From the NCBI GenBank assembly GCA_963791455.1, contig CAWBSM010000004.1, positions 310,001-374,000 on the forward strand: DNA of 64,000 nucleotides. Reading direction: 5' to 3'. Below, in pieces: positions 53,126 to 61,797 of this stretch. Under the pieces are notes generated by a model. That model was not told the DNA's origin, searched no databases, and saw only the letters and a program-made list of their open reading frames with translations. The stretch's first letter is position 1; the number at the start of each line of letters is the position of its first letter. The translations under genes were made by a program, and so were the position numbers. This DNA comes from Bog-473 sp963791455 (GTDB taxonomy: Bacteria > Actinomycetota > Acidimicrobiia > Acidimicrobiales > RAAP-2).

Positions 53126-53156
53126 GGCGTGGGCGGCGGCGCGCCTTCCGCACGCC
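53126..53156. terminator. GC-rich hairpin between convergent amidohydrolase genes
   Basis: GGCGTG (53126-53131) pairs with CACGCC (53151-53156), with further CGG/CCG pairing inside, directly after the stop codon at 53123. Likely a bidirectional terminator though no T-run is seen. Confidence 0.4.
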
Positions 53157-53172
53157 GTCCGACCGATGGCGA

Positions 53173-54327
53173 TCAGAAATGCACGAGCCGCGCCATCGGC
53201 TCCTCTTCGGCCCCAGCAAACCCATCTTCGAACCCGGGGAGCCGGTACAGGCGGGCCACGTTCTCGCCAAGAATGGCGCCCCTCTCGGCGGCCGGAAGTT
53301 CTTCGGTCAGCCGAATGGCCTGCCGTCGGTCATCGGGCCAGTCGGCACCATCAAGAGGGAAGTGGCTCGACCACAGGAGATGCGTACGGCCCAGTTTGTG
53401 GCGATTCTTCACCGCCGACCGGTCCTGGTGGACGGTAAACCAGAAATGCCGACGTAGGTACTCACTCGGTAGTAGATCCGGGTTCTGCAGCTGGTATTGG
53501 GCTAGATGCCGATGCCTCACGAAATTGATGTCGGTGAACTCGAGCCAGTGCATCGCCCATCCGGCGTCACCATGGGCCAGCACGAAGCGCACGTTGGCAA
53601 AGCGGTCGAAGATCCCAGCGGCCACGAGCGGGAGTGCTGCATCCGCCATGGGAGGGCGCAGGCCTGGGGCAATGCCGGCCACAGGCGTGCTGGAGGAGGA
53701 ACCTCCCAAGGTGTAGTGGATGCTCACCGGGACAGCCGCGTCGTCCACAACCTCCCAGAACCCGTCGTCGCCGCGGCCGGGCGCGGGGCCGAGGGCGGGC
53801 CATGCGTCGAGGATGATCCCCCGCAGGCCGAGATCCTTGGTGCAGCGCAGTAGCTCGTCGCGGGCATCGTCGATGCCGGTCATCGGGATTCGGCCCAGGC
53901 CAACGAGGCGATCGGGGCTGTGCGCGCTGAACTCGGCGATCCAGTCGTTGTAGGCCCGCACGCAACCCAGGATCAGCTCCTGGTCCCCCGTGGCCCGGAT
54001 GGCGTCCCAGAGTCCAGGAAAGGGATAGAGGACTTCGGCCGCTACCCCGTCCGCGTCCTGGGCAACCAATCGCTGTGCAGGATCGTGCAACGCAGGGAGA
54101 ACGTCATCGAAGCTCCGGGGCCCATGCGGCGGTTTGCGCCAACCTGAACCATTCACCACCGAATCGGGCAAAAGCGCCGACTCCCCGTCAACAGACCAGC
54201 GGCAGACCCCGCTCGCCGCATCCAATCGGGGTGCCCGGTCTCGCAGTTTCGCCGGTAGCCGGGCAGAGAACAGGTCGGGGGGCTCAATCACATGGCTATC
54301 GGCGGAGATGAGTGTGTAGCCGGTCAT
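53173..54327 (-). CDS. PF04909-type amidohydrolase (type I)
   Basis: About 384 residues, paralogue of the gene at 31550. Metal motif LISADSHVIEPPDLF; C-terminal LLWSSHFPLDGADWPDD, again with His in place of the usual Asp. The ATG at 54327 (GAGGGG upstream) aligns with the paralogue's start; an ATG three codons earlier overlaps the upstream stop. Last gene of an operon with MarR and a type II enzyme, reproducing the type I plus type II pair of the 26900-36537 operon. Confidence 0.84.
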   Translation of the reverse strand: MTGYTLISADSHVIEPPDLFSARLPAKLRDRAPRLDAASGVCRWSVDGESALLPDSVVNGSGWRKPPHGPRSFDDVLPALHDPAQRLVAQDADGVAAEVLYPFPGLWDAIRATGDQELILGCVRAYNDWIAEFSAHSPDRLVGLGRIPMTGIDDARDELLRCTKDLGLRGIILDAWPALGPAPGRGDDGFWEVVDDAAVPVSIHYTLGGSSSSTPVAGIAPGLRPPMADAALPLVAAGIFDRFANVRFVLAHGDAGWAMHWLEFTDINFVRHRHLAQYQLQNPDLLPSEYLRRHFWFTVHQDRSAVKNRHKLGRTHLLWSSHFPLDGADWPDDRRQAIRLTEELPAAERGAILGENVARLYRLPGFEDGFAGAEEEPMARLVHF

Positions 54328-54328
54328 G

Positions 54329-55555
54329 TCAAGCATTGCCCCTCGCTGCGGTTGCGCCCACCAAAGCCGGCTCGTCGTAGGACAGCTGGTACATGTCTGC
54401 GGCATTGCGCCACATGATCCGCTCGATCTCGGGAGGGGTGGCGCCAGCGCGCTCGAGAATCTCATGGCCAAGCTCGTAATCGACGGGCCAGTTACTAGAA
54501 GAGTGGGGGAAGTCCGGACCCCACATCATGTTCCCCACGCCGATGTCATAACGATCGGCTGCCCCGGCTTCGTCAACGACATAGACAACGGACACGTTGC
54601 GCTGGAAGTACTCGCTTGGCAACAGGGGCAGCTTCCATTCGTGGCGGTTCCGAAGCACCGACTCGTCAAACTTCTCCAGGTAGTACGGAATCCAGCCGGT
54701 GTGGACCTCGGTTCCTATGAACTTGAGGGTCGGGAACCGCTCGAAAACCCCGGAACAGATCATCTTGTAGAGGATCACGGGGAATTTTCCGGCGTCGAGG
54801 TCGATCCCGAGGGTCTTGGCCCGCAGCTTGGTGTCCGGTACCCCATCGGCCGTGATCTTCGAGCCGAGGTCACCGGCGGGGAAGAAGAACTCCGTGTGCA
54901 CGTTGACCGGCATATCGAGTTCCACGGCCGCAGCCCAGAACTGATCGTCCGCCGCCGAGGGCTCCGTGAAGGACCCACTCGGGTAGGCCTCCAATTGCAC
55001 AGTCCGCAATCCCAGGTCGACACACCGCATCAGTTCGGTGAGGCAGTCATCGATCCCCGTGCTGGGCAACGTGGCGTTGCAGATGAACCGTTCCGGAGCG
55101 TAGGCCTGGAACTCGGCCATCCAGTCGTTGTAGACCTCGAAGCAGGCCAGACTCAGTTCCTTGTCCTTCATGAGCTTGATCCCGTTCCAGACGGTTCCGA
55201 CTCCGTTGAAGATCACCTCGGCGTCGATCTGGTCATCGGTGATCTCCCGGGCCCGGGCGGCCGGGTCCCACGACCCTTCGAACATGTCTTCAAAGCGGAC
55301 ACCTCGGTCCTTGATGTTCTTGAAGGAGTCGATGAGAGAAGCCCTGTCGCCCCGCTTGGACGACCGAAAGTACATGCACGCAAAGCCGAGCACCGACGGC
55401 CGACTCTGACCCTCCATCACCCACGCGTGGCCTTTCGTGTTGGGTGTCTCGATCACACGCGGGCCCCGTTCCTTGAACTTTGCCGGAAGCCGGTCCTCGA
55501 ACAGGTTGGGCGGCTCATTCACGTGGCCGTCCGCCGAAATCGCCTTGTACTTCAT
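54329..55555 (-). CDS. PF04909-type amidohydrolase (type II)
   Basis: 408 residues with metal motif AISADGHVNEPPNLF and C-terminal MMWGPDFPHSSSNWP. Very close paralogue of the gene at 35326, sharing GPRVIETPNTKGHAW and FNGVxTVWNGIKLM blocks. Its ATG overlaps the stop of the MarR gene by three bases, so expression is coupled to the regulator. Shares an operon with a type I paralogue. Confidence 0.87.
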   Translation of the reverse strand: MKYKAISADGHVNEPPNLFEDRLPAKFKERGPRVIETPNTKGHAWVMEGQSRPSVLGFACMYFRSSKRGDRASLIDSFKNIKDRGVRFEDMFEGSWDPAARAREITDDQIDAEVIFNGVGTVWNGIKLMKDKELSLACFEVYNDWMAEFQAYAPERFICNATLPSTGIDDCLTELMRCVDLGLRTVQLEAYPSGSFTEPSAADDQFWAAAVELDMPVNVHTEFFFPAGDLGSKITADGVPDTKLRAKTLGIDLDAGKFPVILYKMICSGVFERFPTLKFIGTEVHTGWIPYYLEKFDESVLRNRHEWKLPLLPSEYFQRNVSVVYVVDEAGAADRYDIGVGNMMWGPDFPHSSSNWPVDYELGHEILERAGATPPEIERIMWRNAADMYQLSYDEPALVGATAARGNA

Positions 55556-56052
55556 GGCGCTGTCCTCCTCATCTTCTGGTCGGCATAAGCCAGGTAGTCA
55601 TCAGCCATCCTGCTCAAGAGGTCGGCCAAGTCGTGCAGTTCGTCCTTGGACCAACCTTCGAGCGCGCCGGCAATCGCGGATCTGCTCGCCTCCCGTATTC
55701 GACCGGCTGCATCCCGCCCGGAAGGCGTGAGGCCGATGAGCTGAGCCCGCCGGTCGCCTGCGTCGGCGATTCTCGTCACATATCCGAGGTCCTCAAGTCG
55801 CTGGACCTGTCGCGTCACATGAGGGGCTTCCACTTCAAGTTTTGCGGCCAGCTCGCTCGGTCGGAGCGGCTCCAGCTCCTCAAGCCGACGAAGGATGACG
55901 GCGGCCGCTCGGTCCACGGGAATCCCAGAGGAACTTCGAATCCACTCGTGCCGCCGAACACGATTGATCAGATAGGAGATCTTGCCGAGTCCCTGCTCTA
56001 TTCGTACCAGATCGGGTGAATGCTGGATGAGCAATGATCTGGCCGAGCTCAT
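55552..56052 (-). CDS. MarR-family transcriptional regulator
   Basis: About 166 residues. The winged helix is visible as LRPSELAAKLEVEAPHVTRQ followed by VQRLEDLGYVTRIADAGDRR, the typical recognition helix and wing. Such dimers usually repress their own operon and release DNA on binding a phenolic or acyl-CoA ligand. First gene of the operon with two amidohydrolases. The ATG at 56052 is chosen because the fold begins soon after; the frame is open to 56127. A direct repeat just upstream may be its operator. Confidence 0.85.
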   Translation of the reverse strand: MSSARSLLIQHSPDLVRIEQGLGKISYLINRVRRHEWIRSSSGIPVDRAAAVILRRLEELEPLRPSELAAKLEVEAPHVTRQVQRLEDLGYVTRIADAGDRRAQLIGLTPSGRDAAGRIREASRSAIAGALEGWSKDELHDLADLLSRMADDYLAYADQKMRRTAP

Positions 56053-56065
56053 GGTACGGAACCTA

Positions 56066-56093
56066 CAACTACTTACCAAAGTTATGCAACTAC
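56066..56093 (-). promoter_or_regulatory. 21-base-spaced direct repeat upstream of MarR gene
   Basis: CAACTAC occurs at 56066-56072 and 56087-56093 on the plus strand, exactly two helical turns apart, within an AT-rich stretch 14-41 bases before the MarR start codon. Possible operator for MarR autoregulation. Confidence 0.4.
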
Positions 56094-56144
56094 ACCCCCG
56101 GACATCACTCAACCCGGAGTGCGCCAAAGTGGATCAGAAACTGA

Positions 56145-57110
56145 TCAACGGGTTCGGGCCTCGAGCAAGCTGGCAAAGGATGTCCAGACGGCGGCCCGCC
56201 GACGGGCCTCGTCGACGATTTCGTACACCCTCCCCAATGGAATGGTCCAGAGGAAGTTGTGCCAGTCTTCATTGATATTCGTCGATGAGAACCACTCGGT
56301 GAAGTCGCCGCAGTCACTGAGGGCCTGATCGGCCAGCCATTCCCTTTCGCTTCGCTTCTCAGCACTGCGGTCTTCCGGTTGGGTGAAGACCGAGAGCACC
56401 GACATGGTCGTCGCTTGTGACGACTTGCGAAATGCGGCCGGTCGGTCAGCCTCGGGCGGACCCGAATCGTTCATCTGGAGGCGGGCCCGTACCGATCGAA
56501 CCGTCTCGGGAGAGGCTCCGGCCACTGCAGCAATGGCGCGCAGTGATCCCGCCGGGTTCTCCTCAAGTGCTCGACGGATGCGGTCACGTACCTCGCCCGG
56601 CTGGATCGGTCGAATCTTTCCGTCTCTACCGACTCGACGATCCACCGATGTGCCAACCGACCCGACGCGCCGGATTCTTCCGACCGTCTTGTCAGAGAGG
56701 CCGCACAGAGAGGCAATTCGCCGGTCCGACCAATCTGGATTGCGAACGAGGACCCGACGGGCCGCCCGCCGACGATCAGCGACACTGAGCGGCAGCCCAT
56801 GGCTCACATTGCGGCGTATTGCCTCGATGAACGCCTCCTCAGGCGAACCAAGAAAGCGAAAGGCTGCCACTCTTTGGCGCCCGAGACGGCGAGCCGCCTC
56901 CACCCGGTGGCAACCGTCGACCACTACCAGGTCCTCGCCCCAGACGACGATGGGCGGCCACGCATCGACGCACTCCATCAGCAGTTCCACATGCCGCTCG
57001 TCCAGGCCGCCCGACCGGATCCCCTCCCCGACGCGCAGTTCGGGGACGAACAGGTCTTCCACCTGGCCACCCATCCCGAAGCTGACCGGTGTATCAAAGG
57101 CAACGGACAT
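56145..57110 (-). CDS. ParB/StrR-like DNA-binding regulator B
   Basis: About 321 residues, paralogue of the gene at 12125. ParB-like motif VWGEDLVVVDGCHRVEAARR, helix-turn-helix IASLCGLSDKTVGRIRR, second DNA-binding element AIAAVAGASPETVRSVR, and conserved tail LGRVYEIVDEARRRAAVWTS. The ATG at 57110 has GGGAG upstream and matches the paralogue's start. Its promoter has two tandem TAC-N3-GTA sites, suggesting autoregulation or cross-regulation with A. Confidence 0.82.
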   Translation of the reverse strand: MSVAFDTPVSFGMGGQVEDLFVPELRVGEGIRSGGLDERHVELLMECVDAWPPIVVWGEDLVVVDGCHRVEAARRLGRQRVAAFRFLGSPEEAFIEAIRRNVSHGLPLSVADRRRAARRVLVRNPDWSDRRIASLCGLSDKTVGRIRRVGSVGTSVDRRVGRDGKIRPIQPGEVRDRIRRALEENPAGSLRAIAAVAGASPETVRSVRARLQMNDSGPPEADRPAAFRKSSQATTMSVLSVFTQPEDRSAEKRSEREWLADQALSDCGDFTEWFSSTNINEDWHNFLWTIPLGRVYEIVDEARRRAAVWTSFASLLEARTR

Positions 57111-57160
57111 TTGAACTCCCACCGCACCCATCACTAGGGACAAAGCCCTTAACCGGGCTC

Positions 57161-57201
57161 ACTATACGAAGTACACTATACGGGGTACAACAGGTCGTCA
57201 A
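57161..57201 (-). promoter_or_regulatory. Promoter with two tandem TAC-N3-GTA operators (gene B)
   Basis: On the minus strand TTGACG (57201-57196), 15 bases, TATAGT (57180-57175), then a second TATAGT at 57166-57161. Palindromes TACGGGGTA (57179-57187) and TACGAAGTA (57165-57173) are 14 bases apart. Spacing and spacer bases match the promoter of gene A. Confidence 0.6.
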
Positions 57202-57968
57202 GAGGGCGCAGCGAAAAGCCGGGACCGCAGACTCGAACCCCCCGCCCCGGGAGACCATAGGAGATCTCTTAAAGCCTTGCGGATGTCGGCGAGCGACTCT
57301 TGAGCCCGGCGCCTGCCGGCGGATCGGCCTGACCCGACGGCCTGACGGGGCACCTCTTCGTCCAAGCTGTCAAGGCTCAACTGGCCGCTGGCGTAGCGAG
57401 GCCAGTTTGACGAACCCGGTCAGCGGCACAGGCTGCGGCCCTGGCGTCCGTCCGTCTTTGGTGCGGTTGCGAGGCCTGCCATGCGGGGCCGGACGGTGGC
57501 TGTCCGAGCGGTTGCACGTCGTGCCACTGCGCGACTGAGATTCCCGACCGATGGCACTTACGGACGACGCCGAACCGCGCACGGAGGAGACAGCATTCGT
57601 CGACGGGCCGGTGATAGGCCTTGACTGCACCAGCGCCGGCGGTCCGTCGCGGTCGGCCCTAGTTGGATCCCTTCCGGTCCGAGCCGGCGAGAAGGTCACG
57701 CTCTCGCTCGGCGATCTAGTCCTCGGCACCGGGCCCACGACGCCGGCGATGACCTCGATCGACCTCGACCGACCTCGACCCAACGAGGACGCCGCAGCGC
57801 GCCGGCAACCGCGCCACGAACGTCGCCCGCCTGCTGCAGAGCCTCGGCACCGATTTCGATCTCGTCGCCGGGATCACCGTCACCGATGCGCACCGCGATG
57901 CCGCTAACCAGTTCACGGGCCGGATCGACTTCGATCTCCGCCCGGAGGCCTTTGGCGACAACCCTTCC
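57202..57968. other. Gene-poor decayed region
   Basis: No intact gene. A plus-strand frame from 57551 (MALTDDAEPRTEETAFVDGP onwards) passes through a GACCTCGAC-type short tandem repeat near 57750-57785. Sensible-looking protein then continues in another frame as VARLLQSLGTDFDLVAGITV. This may be one frameshifted gene; I do not recognise its family. Around 57470-57530 another frame has eight Cys in 24 codons. Confidence 0.4.
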
Positions 57969-58173
57969 GTGCGCGCACTCGTCGGCGCACTCGGCGTCGA
58001 GCTGCGGAGCGAACACCGAGCCCGGAACCACCTGCGTCGCAGCGCCCACCGCATCAAGAAGTGGAGCGATGTCTCCGTACCGTTGCGCGACGGCTCGGTG
58101 CTGCTCGCCGACGTCTTGCTGCCGGTGGACAGAAATCCGGTGCCCGCCGTCCTGCGCCTCGGACCGTACGGGC
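57969..58173 (+). pseudogene. N-terminal fragment of a CocE/NonD-family hydrolase
   Basis: The plus strand encodes DVSVPLRDGSVLLADVLLPV then PVPAVLRLGPYGR, the N-terminal signature of CocE/NonD (X-Pro dipeptidyl-peptidase-like) hydrolases. The frame runs out shortly after, at the point where the convergent P450 is also cut. The rest of the hydrolase, including the catalytic Ser, is missing. Confidence 0.55.
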
Positions 58174-58193
58174 GCCTTCGGGTTCGGTCCTCT

Positions 58194-59254
58194 GGCTCCC
58201 ATGCAGTAGTGCTCGCCGAAGCCCAACGATAGATGGGGTCTCGGATCGGCGCGGTGAAAGTCCAGTTCCCACCCGTGCGGAAAGACTGCCTCGTCCCGAT
58301 TGGCCACGGCCTGTTCCGGGAGAATCGCTTCGCCGGCCCGAACCAGCGCACCTTGGCCCAACTCCACGTCGCTGGACGCCCAACGCACGAAGTTGGTGCC
58401 GTATTTGAAGCTCGGTATCCAACGCCAAAGCTCCTCCAGTGCATTGGGCACCAACTCGGGATCATCGACCGGTTGCCGCCAATGCTCCTGATGGTCCATC
58501 AGGGCGTGAGCGGTAGCTCCCAGCTGCCATGCTGTCGTCTCGAATCCGCCGGCCAGTAGCGACGTGATCAGGCCCAGTAGCTCCGCTTCATTCAGGCGGT
58601 CTTCGTCGTCAGTCGCTCGCACAAGATCGCTAAGCAGATCGTCTCGCGCCGCCGCCCGGCGGTCAGCAATGAGCCCGATGACGTAGTCGTTGAGCTGTCC
58701 GTTCGCCTCCTCCCTTGCGGCGGCTGGTGTGAACACCCCGGTCGCCGTCTCGACCCAGTGGCGGAACCGCTTTGTGTCGTCCCTCGGCACCCCATGATCC
58801 TGGCGAGGACCCGGATGGGCAGGTCCCACGCGAAGTGGGCCACGAAGTCGGCGAGCGGGCCCTCCTGTTCCATGTGATCCAGCAGGCCATCTACCTCGCG
58901 CTGCGCCCACGAGCGCGGCTCTCTGACGCGTTTGGGCGAGAATGCGCCCGAGGTCAGGCGACGCAGCCTCGTGTGCCTGGGCGGATCCATGGCCAGAGGC
59001 ATCGACGGGTCGATGAGGCTGTTACCGGCCCACACGCGGGGCGCGTCGTGCTCGAAGCCCGCCGCTCGGCTGAACCTGCGATCGCCGTAAACGCTTCTCA
59101 CGTCGTCGTAGCGCGTCGCCAACCAGCACGGTTCACCGTAAGGAAGCTGCACCCTCACCAAACCCGCTCTCTGGAAGTCCTTGAAGACCGGATCGACTTC
59201 GAGACGCTGGTCGACCACTCCCGGATACGGGATGACTTCTACGGCCACTGCCAT
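58194..59254 (-). pseudogene. Cytochrome P450, frameshifted and truncated
   Basis: The first part reads PYGEPCWLATRYDDVRSVYG up to DLPIRVLARIMG. A one-base loss in a C4 run (58790-58793, plus strand) shifts the frame, and the rest continues as VPRDDTKRFRHWVETATGVF, with I-helix AGGFETT and heme loop LGFGEHYCMGA. Homology stops abruptly after CMGA, so about 50 C-terminal residues are lost. Closely related to the P450s at 14926 and 24350. Non-functional as written. Confidence 0.85.
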
Positions 59255-59312
59255 GCCACTCCTTCATGTCCGTCGGCTAGCACTCGATAACGAATGCGCG
59301 TCCGCCCGCACG

Positions 59313-60143
59313 CTACGGAGCATCGCGTGGGCGCTGGTAAGCGCCCACGCTGCCCAGCATCCCGCCATCGACCGGCAAACTCACGCCCGTAATGTGAGCA
59401 GATTCGTCGCTGGAGAGGAACAGCACAGCGTACGCAACATCCATGGCTGAACCGAAGCGCCCGAGTGGATTGGAGCGGCGGGCCAACTCCTCAACCTGAT
59501 CTTCGTTTTGCACAACCCCTGCTTGGACCAGGCCATCCATCGAGTGCTGCGTCGCCACCCATGCCGGCAACACGGATGTGCAGCGAATTCCCCACGGCGC
59601 AAAAGCCATAGCCAACTTGTGCGTCATGGCATCGACCCCTGCTTTCGACAGGCCGTACGCGAACAGATTTCCCCCACCGGTACGTGATCCGGCTGAGGAC
59701 GTGCTGACGATGGTCCCACCCCCTTGTTCCTGCATCAGGGGGATCACTGCTTTGCAGGTGAGCCACATGGCCCGATAGTTGACGTCCATGACCCGCTCCC
59801 ACCCCTCGACTTCGAGATTCAGCGGATCGCTGTCTCCCTCCTCAGTGGCGACGTTGTTGACGAGGGCATCGACGCGACCCATGGTGCGATGTGCTTCCTG
59901 GACGAGACGGGCGCAGTCGTCGGGCACGCCCACATCGGCCTGGATAGCGTGGGCTCGACCACCGGTGTCGATGATCGCCTTTGCAGTGGCCTCGGCCCGA
60001 TCGAGGAAATAGTCGACGACGCAGACTTCGGCTCCTTCGCTGGCGAACAGCTCGGAGATGGCGCGACCGATACCCATCAGCTTGCTCGGTAGCTGACCGG
60101 CACCGACCACAATTGCCTTCTTACCGTCCATCCGACCTGCCAT
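59313..60143 (-). CDS. Short-chain dehydrogenase/reductase
   Basis: 276 residues. Cofactor motif KKAIVVGAGQLPSKLMGIG with the same short insertion as at 50764; NNVA in DALVNNVATEEGD; catalytic FAYGLSKAGVDAM; C-terminal HITGVSLPVDGGM. ATG with AAAGGAG upstream. It sits 58 bases upstream of the broken P450 on the same strand and may have been its operon partner. Confidence 0.85.
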   Translation of the reverse strand: MAGRMDGKKAIVVGAGQLPSKLMGIGRAISELFASEGAEVCVVDYFLDRAEATAKAIIDTGGRAHAIQADVGVPDDCARLVQEAHRTMGRVDALVNNVATEEGDSDPLNLEVEGWERVMDVNYRAMWLTCKAVIPLMQEQGGGTIVSTSSAGSRTGGGNLFAYGLSKAGVDAMTHKLAMAFAPWGIRCTSVLPAWVATQHSMDGLVQAGVVQNEDQVEELARRSNPLGRFGSAMDVAYAVLFLSSDESAHITGVSLPVDGGMLGSVGAYQRPRDAP

Positions 60144-60410
60144 GGGACCCGCTCCTTTTGCAATCGCGCTTTATCCAAGTTGCGCCAAGGGGCGCATGAG
60201 CACAACCAAGTATCGCTGAACCGCCACCTCCCCCACTTGACGGGGAGCGCAGCCAAATGCGGACCTTGGCTTGCAGCAGGATCAGCTCCCTGTTCTGGGC
60301 GCAGAGTCTCCGCAGTTGGACCGTGCCGGCGGGACCTGATCCTGCACCCGGCCGGAGGTATCGTCAAGGAGGGCCTGTCGAACAGGTGGGACAGATTCAG
60401 GAGGAATGCC

Positions 60411-61797
60411 GTGGATAGGGTGTTGTTCGTCTCGTCCGACTCACATGCAGGCGTTCCGAAGGAACTGTGGAGCGAGTATCTCGACAGTCGGTTCCACGAT
60501 CTGTTACCGAAGCTCCAGGACGACAACGAGATCTATCCCACAGCCATCTATCTCATCGGGGCCAAGTCACGGGCCACCCAGCTGCCCGAAGTGGCCGAAG
60601 CCCACAGCATTGGTTATCACGGCCTTCACGATGCCCAGTTGCGCCTGGCCGACATGGACCGCGAGGGGGTCGCTGCCGAGTTGATTTACCACGGAGACTT
60701 CCGGCTCGGCGACATGTTCCACAACAACACCAACGACAAATACCCGCTTGACGCGTGGCAAGCGGGCTCTAGCGCATGGAACCGCTGGGCTGGCGACAAC
60801 TTCAGCTCGGCCCGGGATCGTTTCCTCGCCGTTGGCACGATTGGGCCCTGCACCGACATGGAGGCGACCGTGGCGGAACTGCGGTGGATCGCAGATCATG
60901 GGTTCGTCGGGACCTACGCGCCGGGCTACATGACCCATCCGGGCCTCCCACCGCTATTCGACGAGTATTGGGAGCCCTTCTGGTCGGCCTGCGAGGAGTT
61001 CGGTTTGGCGCTCGTCGTCCACGCCGGGTTCGGGTGGGAGCAAGGATCCGCGTTCCCCCATCTGAAGCGGATATACACCCAAGCTGCCGACGCGGCCGGC
61101 AGCACCGATCGTGAAAGCATGCTGTTGCACGCCGATGCTGTCGGCCCTGAAGGACTGGAGTTCTTCCACGAGTTCTCCAGCAGCCCGCGCCCGAGGAGGG
61201 CGATGTGGCGACTGATGCTGAACGGCGTCTTTGATCGTCACCCCCGATTGAAGCTGCTCCTCACAGAGGTCCGTGCCGACTGGATTCCGGCCACCCTGCA
61301 ACACCTGGACAAGGTGTACGAAAAGAACCGAGCCGATTTGGCCGCCCTCAAGCGACCGAGCGAATACTGGCACAGCAATTGCTCTTGCCGGCGCCTCGTT
61401 CATCCACAAGGCTGAGGTCGCCATGCGCCACGAGATCGGAATCGACACAATCGCCTTTGGGAGGGACTACCCCCATCCCGAAGGCACGTGGCCCAACACA
61501 AAGGACTGGCTGCGTGACGCCTTCGCCGGTGTTCCTGAGAAAGAAATTAGGATGATGCTCGGCGAGAACGCTGTCCGTTTCCTTGGCTTGGACCGCGTTC
61601 GGCTCTCGGCCCTCGCGGAGAAGATCGGTCCGACCATCGCCGAGATCAGCAACGACCGGACTCCACTCACCGATGAGTTGCTCGCCAGCTTCGACGCACG
61701 CGGCGGTTATCTCAAGCCCGCTGAGGGCGAGGCTCGATTGCCGGCGGTGGACGACATGCTCCGCGACGACATGTTGGCCGTCGTCGGCCGCGGCTAA
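60411..61797 (+). pseudogene. PF04909-type amidohydrolase, frameshifted
   Basis: The GTG start has AGGAGGA five bases upstream. Metal motif VLFVSSDSHAGVPKELW; central His in ALVVHAGFGWEQGS. The frame breaks near 61383 after EYWHSNC, where one extra T is present, and resumes as LAGASFIHKAEVAMRHEIGI and FGRDYPHPEGTWP with the barrel Asp, ending at 61797. Restored length would be about 460 residues. Both halves are well conserved, so the lesion is recent or a sequencing error. Confidence 0.83.

Noticed and set aside
12125..57110. ParB-like genes as plasmid or chromosome partition genes
   Set aside because: No parA neighbour and no parS-like cluster; the domain layout and promoter context fit StrR-type regulators better.
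57225..57260. tRNA-like T-arm (GGTTCGAGTC on the minus strand)
   Set aside because: The flanking bases do not form a T-stem or acceptor stem, and no anticodon or D arm is found.
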